A DNA stretch of 64,000 nucleotides from the NCBI RefSeq assembly GCF_001584165.1, contig NZ_CP013233.1, positions 4,410,620 through 4,474,619 of the forward strand, read 5' to 3'. This DNA is from Collimonas arenae. GTDB lineage: Bacteria; Pseudomonadota; Gammaproteobacteria; Burkholderiales; Burkholderiaceae_D. Numbering within the stretch: the stretch's first letter is position 1; the number at the start of each line of letters is the position of its first letter. The translations under genes were made by a program, and so were the position numbers. The notes beneath the pieces are model-generated. The model was not told the origin of the DNA, searched no databases, and saw only the letters and a list, made by a program, of their open reading frames with translations. Shown piece by piece: positions 7,908 to 17,097 of this stretch.

Positions 7908-9878
7908 GTGCGCAGTCCCAAGGGTTCAGGAAAAACAGAGTGGCTGCAAAAAATCGTCACTCAGTGTCGCCAAAAAAACCTGTCCGTGCTGCTGGTCGGC
8001 CATCGGCAATTACTCATTCAAGGGTTGGCAAAGCGTCTTGGTCTGATTTGCTATTTCTATACCCAGGGAGAAAAGTTAAAAAATAACCAGTCCGACGAAT
8101 ACTATAGTGTTTGTGTGGACAGCATCGGCAAGCTTCTTCGGCCGGATTTAGATCAATACGATGTCATCATCATGGATGAATCTGAGCAGGTTTTTTCGCA
8201 TCTGACTTCCGATACGCTCCGTGGAAAACGTCGCACTTGCTATCAGAAATTATTTTATTTTTTGCGATCAGCAAAATCAGTTATCTTCACCGATGCCGAT
8301 CTCGGACCAGTCACTATAGTGGCTGCCTGCGAATCCGTGAAAGCGAACATGCCGTATCAATTTTATCTCAACGAATTCAAGGAGAGCCGCTGCGATTTCC
8401 ATTACTACGAGAGCGACGATCATCTTGTACAAGAAATGATCAACACAATCCGAGCCGGTGGCCGTCACTACGTTTGCACGAATTCAAAAAAGAAAGCTGA
8501 AAATTTGCTGGAAGCGATTCGCTACGAATTCGGCACCAAGCGAAAAACAATGTTAGTCACTTCCGATACAGCCGGCAACGCAGACGTAAAGCATTTTGTG
8601 AATAACATTAAGACCGAAATCTTGAATTACGATGTGGTGGTCGCTTCGCCGACGTTGGGTACCGGCATCGATATTACATTCATGGAACAAGCGCAGCATA
8701 TTGATACGGTGTACGGTTTTTTTGTATCACGTGTGAACACGCATTTCGACATCGATCAGCAGCTTTCCCGCGTTCGACATCCCAAACTGATCAAGGCATG
8801 CGTTGCACCAGAGCGCTTTAACTTCGAAACCGAAGCAGATGTAATTCGCAATGAGGTGCGTGACAATGCTGCGCTTAACGATGTGTTGATTGGCTATGAA
8901 GATGATGGTCAACCGAAGTTAGATGACAGCTACCTGAATGTGTATGCCGCCGTCACTGCAATGCAACGGGCGTCGAAGAACAACCTGCGTGCGAATCTTC
9001 TGAATCTGCGAGTCAGAAATGGCTGGACTGTTCAAAACGTGGCGATGCTACCCGAACTTGCTAAAGACGGAAAGCGCCGGACGAAGGAAGCGAAAGATGT
9101 ACTGGCGGAAAAGCGCGCCGAACAAATTTGTGCCGCCGGAAAAGTCACACCCGAGACATACCAAGAACTCTACGCCATCAGCAAACAAGGCATCAAGCTA
9201 ACGCGTGATGAGGAACATGCTATGCGTCGACATGAAATCGAGGCGTTCTATCGCGAAGACATCTCCAAAGAATTAATTGACATTGATGATAATGGCAAGT
9301 ATCGCGATCAGGTACGAATGATGCAGATTTACCTGACCCCGCTGGAAAACCTGATTGATAAATCATCGGCAGAGCGGAAGGCAGGACGTTTTGTTACTGA
9401 CATGACTACTGAGCCGCTAAAAAAGACGATGCTATACGATTTACTGGAAGCTGCGGGTCTTGCTGATACGACGACGCTGATCAAAACCGGTGTAATCGTT
9501 TCGGAGAAATCATTGACGGCCTTTACTGATATGTGTCGTGCGCGTGCTTCGAAAATCCAGGAACTGTTCGGCCTGAAAGTTCACAAGAATACTGTGCAAA
9601 CGTTAGGTAGGATTTTCGACCTTATTGGGCTAAAGAATTGTCCGGCGATTCGGGAAAAAGTGAACGGTATAACAACGTACTATTATGAGCTTGATGTTGG
9701 CACGTTGAACTCGGTTCGCAACATCATCGACAAGCGTATGAGTACGTCCACTAGCTCAGCGCCTGAAATCATGGACTCTAGCAGCGGTGATAGTGGTATT
9801 GCACTCGGGCAGGCGATGAGGATGCGAGAACGGAAAATGCGTACCGACATGCCGGCGGTGCTAACGGAACTAGTCTAG
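7908..9878 (+). CDS. SF2 helicase part of the split primase-helicase
   Basis: A 656-residue frame; the GTG at 7908 leaves only two residues before Walker A ('SPKGSGKT'), which is too short for a free-standing helicase and supports fusion to the preceding primase frame. A DEAD-type box reads 'VIIMDESEQV' near residue 85, a motif resembling helicase motif V reads 'SPTLGTGIDI' near 250, and 'QQLSRVRHP' fits motif VI near 285. These features match the origin-binding / CyRepA-type replication helicases of plasmids and phages. The C-terminal 300 residues are not recognised. The stop codon lies inside repeat copy 4. It probably unwinds the origin of the island or an ancestral plasmid. Confidence 0.7.
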   Translation: MRSPKGSGKTEWLQKIVTQCRQKNLSVLLVGHRQLLIQGLAKRLGLICYFYTQGEKLKNNQSDEYYSVCVDSIGKLLRPDLDQYDVIIMDESEQVFSHLTSDTLRGKRRTCYQKLFYFLRSAKSVIFTDADLGPVTIVAACESVKANMPYQFYLNEFKESRCDFHYYESDDHLVQEMINTIRAGGRHYVCTNSKKKAENLLEAIRYEFGTKRKTMLVTSDTAGNADVKHFVNNIKTEILNYDVVVASPTLGTGIDITFMEQAQHIDTVYGFFVSRVNTHFDIDQQLSRVRHPKLIKACVAPERFNFETEADVIRNEVRDNAALNDVLIGYEDDGQPKLDDSYLNVYAAVTAMQRASKNNLRANLLNLRVRNGWTVQNVAMLPELAKDGKRRTKEAKDVLAEKRAEQICAAGKVTPETYQELYAISKQGIKLTRDEEHAMRRHEIEAFYREDISKELIDIDDNGKYRDQVRMMQIYLTPLENLIDKSSAERKAGRFVTDMTTEPLKKTMLYDLLEAAGLADTTTLIKTGVIVSEKSLTAFTDMCRARASKIQELFGLKVHKNTVQTLGRIFDLIGLKNCPAIREKVNGITTYYYELDVGTLNSVRNIIDKRMSTSTSSAPEIMDSSSGDSGIALGQAMRMRERKMRTDMPAVLTELV

Positions 9879-9909
9879 TATTTAACCGTTTTAAAATTGA
9901 GTTAGCACC
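9857..9909 (+). repeat. Dispersed palindrome-bounded repeat, copy 4
   Basis: A 53 bp unit with GGTGCTAAC/GTTAGCACC ends and internal TAGTATTTAAC. It overlaps the last 22 bases of the helicase gene, whose stop codon it supplies, and separates it from the convergent gene at 9945. Confidence 0.85.
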
Positions 9910-9944
9910 GGGTGGCTGAGAATTTTCAACCACTTCCGGTCGCC

Positions 9945-10292
9945 TCAATATTCGATCAGGTTTTTCCGTGATTTCTTATTGAGAATGTCGTCCAGTTCGG
10001 CGATCAAGCTTTTGTTCTCATGCATCGGCTCGACAGGGAATTCTTCAGTTTCGATTTTAATATCTACCAAAAGCACAACTCTGTTGTTGCGGACTGGACG
10101 GCTACCGGCACCACTATTCATTTCCTTGCGTTGAAGTTCTGCGTTCACTGCACGATAGACCCCTGCCATTAGCTTGTCTGTTAAATCTTTGCGGGCACGT
10201 TTAATCTGATCTCGGCGCCCCTTGAAGGTGATGGGATTTCGTACTATGTCTACCAGAGTTTGCCAGGTAGTTTGGACTGCTCGAATTTGCAT
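9945..10292 (-). CDS. Basic hypothetical protein
   Basis: A 115-residue protein with a strongly basic N-terminal half ('KGRRDQIKRARKDLTDKL' around residues 24-41) and an acidic C-terminal half. No family recognised. It is the last gene of a three-gene minus-strand group (11060 to 9945) and is preceded by a long perfect hairpin. The basic helix could bind nucleic acid, but this is only a guess from composition. Confidence 0.5.
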   Translation of the reverse strand: MQIRAVQTTWQTLVDIVRNPITFKGRRDQIKRARKDLTDKLMAGVYRAVNAELQRKEMNSGAGSRPVRNNRVVLLVDIKIETEEFPVEPMHENKSLIAELDDILNKKSRKNLIEY

Positions 10293-10319
10293 ATTTTTCC
10301 TGTTCTTAAAATCGTTGTG

Positions 10320-10347
10320 ATCTGCGCTGCCCTGTGGCAGCGCAGAT
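10320..10347 (-). other. 12 bp perfect hairpin between two genes
   Basis: ATCTGCGCTGCC and GGCAGCGCAGAT form an unbroken 12 bp stem with a four-base loop. No T-run follows on either strand. It lies between the stop of the 139-residue gene and the start of the 115-residue gene, so it could set differential expression within the operon. Confidence 0.6.
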
Positions 10348-10377
10348 ATTCAATATTTGGGGAAGCCCTGTTCGCGA

Positions 10378-10797
10378 CTAAGTGAGTACCAGTGGCTCGC
10401 TGATCGAGCTGCTGGTAATAACGTCAGATGCGTTTGCCAATGCGGCACGCGCCAACGCCTGTTGAAGATTTACCTCCATACCGGTATCTGGCCACCAAAT
10501 CACATCTTCATCGTGGAGAATCTCCCAATTCGGGTATGGATCGCGGCTGAACGTCACGCACAACGATCCGTCGTCCAACTCGTCGAAGTCGCAATCAGCA
10601 ATCAGTCCGATATCATCCTCCTTAATGTTCTGCCAAATGAGTATCCGAAAGTTGCGAAGACCGTATTTTTTCTCCAGTACGACGGCAATTCGCTGAGCAA
10701 CCCAAACGTGGAATGCGTTGAGCGAATGCTCGTCACTCAGGTCGTAAAAATCGCGGTAGCGGGAATTGACAACGTATTTGCATGTCATATCGCCCAT
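10378..10797 (-). CDS. Hypothetical protein
   Basis: I place the start at ATG 10797, preceded by GGAGG seven bases upstream; the open frame continues 19 codons further without a better signal. The 139-residue protein is acidic and soluble, with 'SLNAFHVWVAQRIAVVLEKKYGL' in the N-terminal half. No domain recognised. The start lies just after the stop of the preceding 86-residue gene, so the two are probably translated together. Confidence 0.5.
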   Translation of the reverse strand: MGDMTCKYVVNSRYRDFYDLSDEHSLNAFHVWVAQRIAVVLEKKYGLRNFRILIWQNIKEDDIGLIADCDFDELDDGSLCVTFSRDPYPNWEILHDEDVIWWPDTGMEVNLQQALARAALANASDVITSSSISEPLVLT

Positions 10798-10799
10798 GA

Positions 10800-11060
10800 T
10801 CAAGCCTCCAACCGAAATGTGGCGACGTTGCCTGAGCCGGAATCGTCTATGCAACGGCAGTAGTCATGCCGGAGAATGTCGGGCTTCGGCTTCGCTTCCA
10901 AGATTTCGAAATCATGGTAGACGTAGCGATACAAGAATGACGGCTTGCGCAGGTATTGAACCGGCTTAGAGGTGGTACAAGGGAATATGTTAAGTGACAT
11001 AGAAAGTCCATGAAAATTTGTAGTTGTGTTCAGTCCTCCAAAAACGTCTCGGATAAACAT
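10800..11060 (-). CDS. Small hypothetical protein
   Basis: An 86-residue frame; an internal ATG at 11000 would give 66 residues and neither start has a strong binding site. The conserved-looking part is 'PSFLYRYVYHDFEILEAKPKPD' followed by 'RHDYCRCID'. Its stop is next to the ribosome binding site of the gene at 10797. No function assigned. Confidence 0.4.
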   Translation of the reverse strand: MFIRDVFGGLNTTTNFHGLSMSLNIFPCTTSKPVQYLRKPSFLYRYVYHDFEILEAKPKPDILRHDYCRCIDDSGSGNVATFRLEA

Positions 11061-11414
11061 GAACTTCTAACGCCCACCAAATTCGGCATAAAGCGGCGTG
11101 CCAGCTCGGGACTGGCTACAAATCAACATGGCTTGGGCGGGGACAACCCGCGGACAATCGCCACCAACAGGTGATTAAATCTGTCAGCGCTAGCAAGCAT
11201 ATAGAAATAGTTTCTTTTTGTCAATGCCAATTTAGCGCGGGTTAATTTATGTTGCAACCATCTCGCTCATCCGCTGACTGGCATCCGCCGTACCTACCTC
11301 ACACTTTAAGTTGCCTACTTATATGTTCTTATCTGGCGGCCTATAGAAATGGTCCTGACGGCGTATAGGACGGCCGGTCTGATGGTCGACGGCAACCTCT
11401 CTGCGTGTCAGTAC
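11061..11414. other. Gene-free stretch
   Basis: I see no credible gene here. A GTCCT/AGGAC inverted repeat with a ten-base spacer lies near 11353-11372. The stretch ends at the 129 bp repeat that precedes the tyrosine recombinase. Confidence 0.5.
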
Positions 11415-11543
11415 AAATGTTTACTTAAAACAATTAGTAAACAAGCCTATGCCTGGCGCCATCTTTCCGATGTACGAAACAAAATAGGCTGGATAGAATG
11501 TTTTTAAGATTGAAAATTTGGCAATTTAATAAACATTCTGGAG
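11415..11543 (+). repeat. 129 bp inverted-repeat arm A with recombinase-type core site
   Basis: This unit contains TGTTTACT-N10-AGTAAACA (11418-11443), an eight-base inverted repeat around a ten-base spacer of the kind bound by tyrosine recombinases. It also holds a promoter-like TGTACG-N17-TAGAAT (11471-11499) and ends at the ribosome binding site of the recombinase gene. A related copy of the same length (by eye roughly 70 percent identical) lies in inverted orientation at 25936-26064. Confidence 0.65.
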
Positions 11544-11549
11544 AGCTTT

Positions 11550-12143
11550 ATGAAGGAAGGCCAAGCCAAGGTGCTGTCGGAGACAGAATTCAGGCGCGTA
11601 GTAAATTTAGTCAAAAAGAAGGCGCATGCAAAACGGAATATCGCATTGCTCTATTGTTCGTTTGGACTCGGACTACGCGCCAAAGAAATGGCATCGCTAA
11701 AAGTGAAGCATGTCCTCGGCATCGATGGCGAGTTGCTGGAAGAAATCAACCTCGATAGTTCGATGACCAAAGGCCGGAAACAGCGTCATGTTTTTTTAAC
11801 GAACTCTCGGGTCATCGACGCCTTCCGTTACTATTTGCATGACCGGCAAAAGCAAGAAGGAATTTTGTTCAACTACGATGCTGCGCTGTTCCTATCGCAG
11901 AAAGGCGATGCGTTTTCGCCGAACACTCTGCAACAGCTATTTCATCGCATGTTCCGAGAGGCCCGATTACAGGGAGCATCAAGCCATTCTGGGCGCCGAT
12001 CATTCGCGACAGCATTGATAGAAAAAGGGATAGACATCAAAGCAGTCTCGACGTTGATGGGGCATTCCAGTATCGCCATGACAGCGAAGTATGTTCAGGA
12101 TAATCCAGTGCGATTGAAACAGATATGCACTGATTTATTCTAA
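11550..12143 (+). CDS. Short tyrosine recombinase (catalytic domain only)
   Basis: A 197-residue site-specific recombinase with the full catalytic set: Arg in 'GLGLRAKEM' (near residue 43), the beta-hairpin Lys region 'TKGRKQRH', 'SHSGRRSFAT' (HxxR, near 151), 'LMGHSSIAM' (His, near 174) and Tyr in 'TAKYVQ' (near 183). The N-terminal core-binding domain of phage and Xer recombinases is absent, so its size is that of FimB/FimE-type invertases. The ATG follows GGAGAG. A core-like inverted repeat lies about 105 bases upstream. It may act on the 129 bp inverted pair, the dispersed GGTGCTAAC repeats, or neither. Confidence 0.85.
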   Translation: MKEGQAKVLSETEFRRVVNLVKKKAHAKRNIALLYCSFGLGLRAKEMASLKVKHVLGIDGELLEEINLDSSMTKGRKQRHVFLTNSRVIDAFRYYLHDRQKQEGILFNYDAALFLSQKGDAFSPNTLQQLFHRMFREARLQGASSHSGRRSFATALIEKGIDIKAVSTLMGHSSIAMTAKYVQDNPVRLKQICTDLF

Positions 12144-12212
12144 TCATTCGATGCCATCACTGTCGAAAGGTAGCCTGAACTTTCAAATTCAGGACAGCTA
12201 ATATTTCAGATC

Positions 12213-12557
12213 TTAGGCACCGAAAAATTTTATCAAAGTGCCGATAATACTAGAAAAATTCGAGCCAATAGCGCTTGCCTTTTCCATCTTTTCAATGCCG
12301 CTAACAGCTGCCACGTCATTTGCATTTGATGTGTAGAAATTTACAGTCCCAATGTGACTAGCTAACAGAGAATTTTTTGGTTGCTCTGACTCCACCGCAT
12401 TTTCTTTTTTTTCTGAATTTCTGGGAGCGTAACGTTCTTTTGAAACAAGGAAGGTGTTAGCTTGAAGATTGTCATATGCAAGCTCACCCCCTAGCTCAAC
12501 GGTTCTTAGAAGGCGTTGCAATTCCGCGTCAATGCGAATTGCAATTGAGGCATACAT
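12213..12557 (-). CDS. Hypothetical protein downstream of the CDI-like locus
   Basis: A 114-residue protein overlapping the end of the preceding gene in another frame. It starts 'MYASIAIRIDAELQRLL' and ends with a short hydrophobic 'SSIIGTLIKFFGA' tail. No family recognised. It lies at the end of the minus-strand run that begins with tpsB/tpsA, where extra toxin/immunity genes are often found. Confidence 0.45.
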   Translation of the reverse strand: MYASIAIRIDAELQRLLRTVELGGELAYDNLQANTFLVSKERYAPRNSEKKENAVESEQPKNSLLASHIGTVNFYTSNANDVAAVSGIEKMEKASAIGSNFSSIIGTLIKFFGA

Positions 12558-12844
12558 TTCATGGCTGATTTTATTTTTTTAACCTCGCTACGCCAGGTAT
12601 ATAAATCGACAGGGTTATCGAAAGAATAGAGGATATCAAAACCGATATGAAAGAAACGCTCTTGCGCGGTTTTTCCCAAGGCGATGAGACATGAATGGGC
12701 CTCTATCGCAAGATCACATAGTTTGTTATCCCAGTTTAAAAAAATCTGATTTTCCTCATAGCTTTTCGGAAAATCCTTAATAAATTCATGGCAATATTTG
12801 TTGTGCGCCGCTTGCAGCGCATTGATCAGCTCAAGTTTGTTCAT
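12506..12844 (-). CDS. Hypothetical protein, possible accessory immunity gene
   Basis: A 112-residue acidic, mostly helical-looking protein ('IEAHSCLIALGKTAQERFFHIGFDILYSF'). It lies two genes downstream of the CDI-like exoprotein. Small genes in this position are often immunity or orphan immunity proteins, but there is no family evidence. The last 17 codons overlap the next gene in a different frame. Confidence 0.45.
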   Translation of the reverse strand: MNKLELINALQAAHNKYCHEFIKDFPKSYEENQIFLNWDNKLCDLAIEAHSCLIALGKTAQERFFHIGFDILYSFDNPVDLYTWRSEVKKIKSAMKCMPQLQFALTRNCNAF

Positions 12845-12991
12845 TTATTATCTCGCGTCGATTTTGACGCAGTGACTACCCGCGGTCGCACTCACGAGGT
12901 ATATTCTTCATTCCCTCAACTAGTTTCCACGTACCAGTGTATGCAATCGGAAAAATTAACTTGAATAACTAATGCTAGTTCAGGTTTTCCT

Positions 12992-13408
12992 TTACGATTG
13001 ATAGTAAAGGCGCAATATGAATATTGCTGCCACCACGCCAACAAACGTTGATACACCAACAACAGCGCCGATCAGCAATCTTCCACGAGCAAACATTCCC
13101 TCTTCGCTCAGATATTTATTGGAAAATACGTAGAACGAATTAAGTGGTGGCGCATCCCCAAGAGATGCCCCATTCTTTGGCGATAAAACCATTTTAATAA
13201 AATAAACAATGGATACTAGCCACGAAATCCCGCCAATAACTGCGAGAATAGTTATCCAACCAAATAACATACTGAATATAATTGGAGCTTCTGGCATCTC
13301 CGCTAACGCCTTACTATAGAAAAGCGACGAAACAACTACAAATACAATTAGAAAAATTGCAATCAGCAACATAATTTTTCCGGCCATAGTTGTTTTTTTT
13401 ACTTGCAT
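12992..13408 (-). CDS. Three-segment membrane protein, candidate CDI immunity protein
   Basis: A 138-residue protein with hydrophobic segments at about residues 10-30, 42-72 and 110-133. Its start overlaps the last codons of the exoprotein gene by ten bases, the standard position of an immunity gene following the toxin end of a CdiA-type protein. A membrane immunity protein would suit a toxin acting on the inner membrane. I do not recognise the family, so the role rests on position and topology. Confidence 0.6.
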   Translation of the reverse strand: MQVKKTTMAGKIMLLIAIFLIVFVVVSSLFYSKALAEMPEAPIIFSMLFGWITILAVIGGISWLVSIVYFIKMVLSPKNGASLGDAPPLNSFYVFSNKYLSEEGMFARGRLLIGAVVGVSTFVGVVAAIFILRLYYQS

Positions 13409-16400
13409 GGCGATGCTCCTTGTACAACTGAAACCACATTACTTATACCCACAGTGCAGGTAGTCATCAAAGTGGTCGACGCTGTTCCTCCAGGTACTGC
13501 CGGAATACCTCTGATACCCAAATTATATGCGCCACCAGCTACTTGCCCGTTAGTAATAACTGTCGTTCCTGAGGCGCCCACACCACCAAAATCAACACCC
13601 AAATTAATGTTCGTAGATTGCCCTCGCAAATCTGCTGCAGTACCTTTGTTCGCACCCAACGCAATGCTGGCCGAGGGATCAAAACCAAAACCTTTGCCAT
13701 ATGTCCAGTAACTGCCCGTATCAAATGTATTTTGGCCGAGGGTAAGGTATACCCCCGCTCCAGCTGAAACACCATAACCTACAACTATTGTCCCGTTAGG
13801 GCCAACCGTAAATGTTAATGGCTGCTTAGATGGGTTGCTTGGCAACCCTGTCGAATATTCGCCAGTATTCCAGCCCGCCGCAAACGGATTAACGTATGGT
13901 TGAGGCACTGCACCTGGCGTTGCCACATTACTCCACGTGTACATACTACCGCCATTAGCTTGAATAAAATTTCTCAGATCTGCCGGCGGTGTTTGCAGCA
14001 TTGCTGAATTTTGCGCCAGAGAATTATTCCCTTTCCCATCGCCTGTCAGCACCATTCCGGTAGTGTCATAGATAGCGCTTGCCGGTGTGTTTGAGTTCAA
14101 TGGCACAACAGCCGTACTTAGGGTTGTCTCACCCAGTTGGATATTATTCGCCGCGCGTAATGCATTCTCAAAATCTCCTGCCGTATACGCCGACCCGTCA
14201 GACTTCACCAATCCTTGTGCATTGGCCTTATCTGCGAGTTGTTTCGCCAATGTTTTTTCTTTAGCCTTGCTATCTTCATGCAATTGGCGATTGTTTTGGT
14301 CCGCAATCAATCCAACATTCGCGCCAGTCGTAGCACCCTGCGTGCCACCGCCAGCCAGCATGCCTGAAGCAGCCCCAACCAAAGTCGCACCCAGATTCAT
14401 CATGTCGTTGAAGGCTTGCGAACCAGGTTTATAGCCTTGGCTGACCAGATAATCGCTCATAATTGGCACCATCGCTTCATGCGTCATTCCAGCAATAGCA
14501 CCAGCGGCAGCGCTACCGCCGCCGATTTTGGCTTCGATCAATCCGACGATCCCGTGCAAGGCGATCTTTTCCGGGGAACCGTCTGGCCATTTTCCTTGTG
14601 CCATATCGCCGACCATACCGGCCAACGTCGCACCAACTAGCCCTGCAGCACGCTGATTCTCTTGCGCTTTCTGCTGTTGTGCCTGCAGATCCTGCGCTTG
14701 CTGCAGAGTCAAGGTGTTCGCCAGCGACTGATTCGCCGTAGCCGCATCGCGGCTGGTCAGCGTCGTTGCGTTCGCCTGGCTCTGCGCATCTTTCGCACCG
14801 TCGCCGGTACCAGTGATGGTGACATTGGCCGGACTGATCACGCTGTTGGTGCTACTGGTCTGATCACCGCTCTTTGGCATGCCGATACCGCCGTTCAGAT
14901 TACCCAACACATTATTCATGACATTGCTGGCGATGCTACTGGTCGAGGCACTGGCACTGACGCTCTGCGAATCAGTATGTTGCGTGTTCGTCAGATCGCT
15001 ATAGGTCAAGCTGGCCGTCTGCAGGCTGTTTTTGTCAGGCGTGGCCGTGCTGGTGATGGCTGCGCCTTTCAGGTCGGTATTGCCCTTGACCTTGATATCG
15101 AAGCCATCGCTGCCAGCAACGATGCCGCTTTGTCCGACCGCGCTCTGATAGTTGTGATCAACTGATTGCTTTGCATAGCTGACACTGCCGCTTACCATTT
15201 GTCCGACACAGATCGGCGGAACGCAGATACTCAGACTGAAGCCACCGCTTTCCTGCTTGCTGTCGAAGTTGCTGACGTTTTGCAGGGTCCAGATATTGAG
15301 ATCACCGCCCACATCTGCAGTCACCTTGTTGCCGGCCAGTTGCGCGCCCTTCATGTTGAGATCGCCGCCGCTCTTAACGCTCAACTGATTGGTGGCGCTG
15401 ATCTGCGTGTTGTCGTAGGTGGTTTCGGTGCCGTTGGCATGGCCCTTCGAAACCGATGCACCAATCTGGAAACTCAAGCCGGTCTGCTGACCGTTGGAGC
15501 CGAGCGTGGCGCCGATACCGGCACTGCTGCCGCTATTGGAAGATTGCAGATCGGCGGTGCTCTTGGCTGCGCTCAGGTTAATATTTTTAGCGGCATCAAG
15601 ACTGATGTCTTGCGCCTGCAGCTTGGCGCCTTCCATATTGATATCGCCCTCTCTGGCGGCGATATCAATGCTACCGGCTTGCGCCGTGGTGCCGCGTGCC
15701 TGGGTGGCGCTATTCTTGCTGTCCTGCTTGCTTTGGCTCGTGCCGAGATTGACGCTGATGCCGAAGCCCGCACCCGCACCTGCATTGGCGGGATTGTCCT
15801 TTCCGACCAGACCATCCTGCGTTGCGCCGACGCTATTCTGGACAGCGTTGCCTACACCGGGAAGAGCACCGGCAAGTTTGTAAGCGTCATAGCCCGCTTT
15901 CAAGGCCAGCGCGCCCTTGAGGCGGTCATTGCTGGTGTTCTGACGTTCGGTCGCCATATCCCCTATGTTGGTGAGCGCACCGCCGATAGCACCCGTTAAA
16001 CTGCTGCCCAAGGTGACGCTGTGGGTCTCAGCATGGAACTGACTATTGCTGCTGTCCTGGATTGCCTGCAAATCAACGGCATTACCGCCGATGCTGAGCT
16101 TGTCCTTGGCAATGAGTTCCGCACCCTGGGTGGTCACGTTACCCTGTCCGGTGCCCTTGTATTGTTTGTCCAGTCCGGCTTGCATGTTCAGATTACCGCC
16201 ATTGGCCGAGATCAGGCTGGTGCTCTGCGTCGTGCTGTTGCCGGTGCCGTTTTGTTCCGCGCTAGTCTGACTGTAATTCGTGAAGCGGAAGTTGGCGCCG
16301 CCCATGACACCGATGCTGGTGCCGCTGCTGTGACTGTCGCTCTGCGAAGTTTGTGTATTGGCAGCAGCCAGCACGTTGATATTGCGTCCGGCGTTAATGC

Positions 16401-17097
16401 CGATGTTTTGATCAGCGGTCACGGCGCTAGCGGTAATGGTAGTGTCGCGCCCGCTGCTGGTGTGCACATTGGCGCCGCTGACGTCGCTGCCGATCTGGTT
16501 GACGCTCGTACCATTCTGGTGCTGATCCTGCGCATTGCTGCCGAAGCTGACGCCAGTCAATACGCTACCGGAGAAACCGGATTTCTTTTCTTCAGCGGAG
16601 AAGCTTTGCTGACTAGTCTGCTGCGCACTGACGATATTCAAATCGCGCCCAGCATTGATATTCAAATCGCTCTTGGCGATCACCTGGCTGCCTTGCACGG
16701 TGGTATCGCGGCCGGACTGGATAGCAATGCCGTCGCCGGTGAAACTGCTGCCGATGGCGTCTGTGGTGTGCAGGTTCTGTTGCGAACGGCTGGATGACGA
16801 GGAGAACATGCCGCTGGAAGTGGTATGAATCGCCCGGTCAGCTGTTGTTTCCTGCTGCGCAGTACCGATATTCACATCGCGTCCAGCCACGGCGGTCAGC
16901 TGACCGCCGGCATTGGCCGTGGCTGCTGCAGCATTCAAATCTTGCCCTGCGACCAACGACAGTTTACCGCCGGCGTTGATCGCCGTGCCGTTGACTTGGG
17001 TCTGATTCAGGTACAAATGGTTATCGCTGTTGTAGGCGACGTTATAGCTGCTTTGGGTATTCACCGCCTTGAGGTTCAGATCCCGCCCTGCCGACAA
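13399..17097 (-). CDS. TpsA/CdiA-like exoprotein, C-terminal segment
   Basis: This 1232-residue frame holds the C-terminal third of the exoprotein: filamentous haemagglutinin repeats with 'SAGRDLNLKA' and 'INAGRDLNIVS' motifs, then a pretoxin-like region around residues 890-960 ('NLGATLVGAASGMLAGGG', followed by 'LIADQNNRQLH' in the place of a VENN-type motif). The last 230 residues form a Gly/Thr-rich variable tip, which would be the toxin of a CDI-type protein. The frame joins the preceding segment if one G is added to the run complementary to 17149-17151, restoring 'SIQAGRDVNLVAAAVNTTG'. The candidate immunity gene follows at once. Confidence 0.75.
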   Translation of the reverse strand: MSAGRDLNLKAVNTQSSYNVAYNSDNHLYLNQTQVNGTAINAGGKLSLVAGQDLNAAAATANAGGQLTAVAGRDVNIGTAQQETTADRAIHTTSSGMFSSSSSRSQQNLHTTDAIGSSFTGDGIAIQSGRDTTVQGSQVIAKSDLNINAGRDLNIVSAQQTSQQSFSAEEKKSGFSGSVLTGVSFGSNAQDQHQNGTSVNQIGSDVSGANVHTSSGRDTTITASAVTADQNIGINAGRNINVLAAANTQTSQSDSHSSGTSIGVMGGANFRFTNYSQTSAEQNGTGNSTTQSTSLISANGGNLNMQAGLDKQYKGTGQGNVTTQGAELIAKDKLSIGGNAVDLQAIQDSSNSQFHAETHSVTLGSSLTGAIGGALTNIGDMATERQNTSNDRLKGALALKAGYDAYKLAGALPGVGNAVQNSVGATQDGLVGKDNPANAGAGAGFGISVNLGTSQSKQDSKNSATQARGTTAQAGSIDIAAREGDINMEGAKLQAQDISLDAAKNINLSAAKSTADLQSSNSGSSAGIGATLGSNGQQTGLSFQIGASVSKGHANGTETTYDNTQISATNQLSVKSGGDLNMKGAQLAGNKVTADVGGDLNIWTLQNVSNFDSKQESGGFSLSICVPPICVGQMVSGSVSYAKQSVDHNYQSAVGQSGIVAGSDGFDIKVKGNTDLKGAAITSTATPDKNSLQTASLTYSDLTNTQHTDSQSVSASASTSSIASNVMNNVLGNLNGGIGMPKSGDQTSSTNSVISPANVTITGTGDGAKDAQSQANATTLTSRDAATANQSLANTLTLQQAQDLQAQQQKAQENQRAAGLVGATLAGMVGDMAQGKWPDGSPEKIALHGIVGLIEAKIGGGSAAAGAIAGMTHEAMVPIMSDYLVSQGYKPGSQAFNDMMNLGATLVGAASGMLAGGGTQGATTGANVGLIADQNNRQLHEDSKAKEKTLAKQLADKANAQGLVKSDGSAYTAGDFENALRAANNIQLGETTLSTAVVPLNSNTPASAIYDTTGMVLTGDGKGNNSLAQNSAMLQTPPADLRNFIQANGGSMYTWSNVATPGAVPQPYVNPFAAGWNTGEYSTGLPSNPSKQPLTFTVGPNGTIVVGYGVSAGAGVYLTLGQNTFDTGSYWTYGKGFGFDPSASIALGANKGTAADLRGQSTNINLGVDFGGVGASGTTVITNGQVAGGAYNLGIRGIPAVPGGTASTTLMTTCTVGISNVVSVVQGASPCK

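Noticed and set aside
2951..9909. Interpretation of the dispersed repeats as integron attC sites
   Set aside because: The ends GGTGCTAAC/GTTAGCACC do not fit RYYYAAC/GTTRRRY, inner L boxes are not evident, and there is no integron-type integrase. The units are also shorter than most attC sites.
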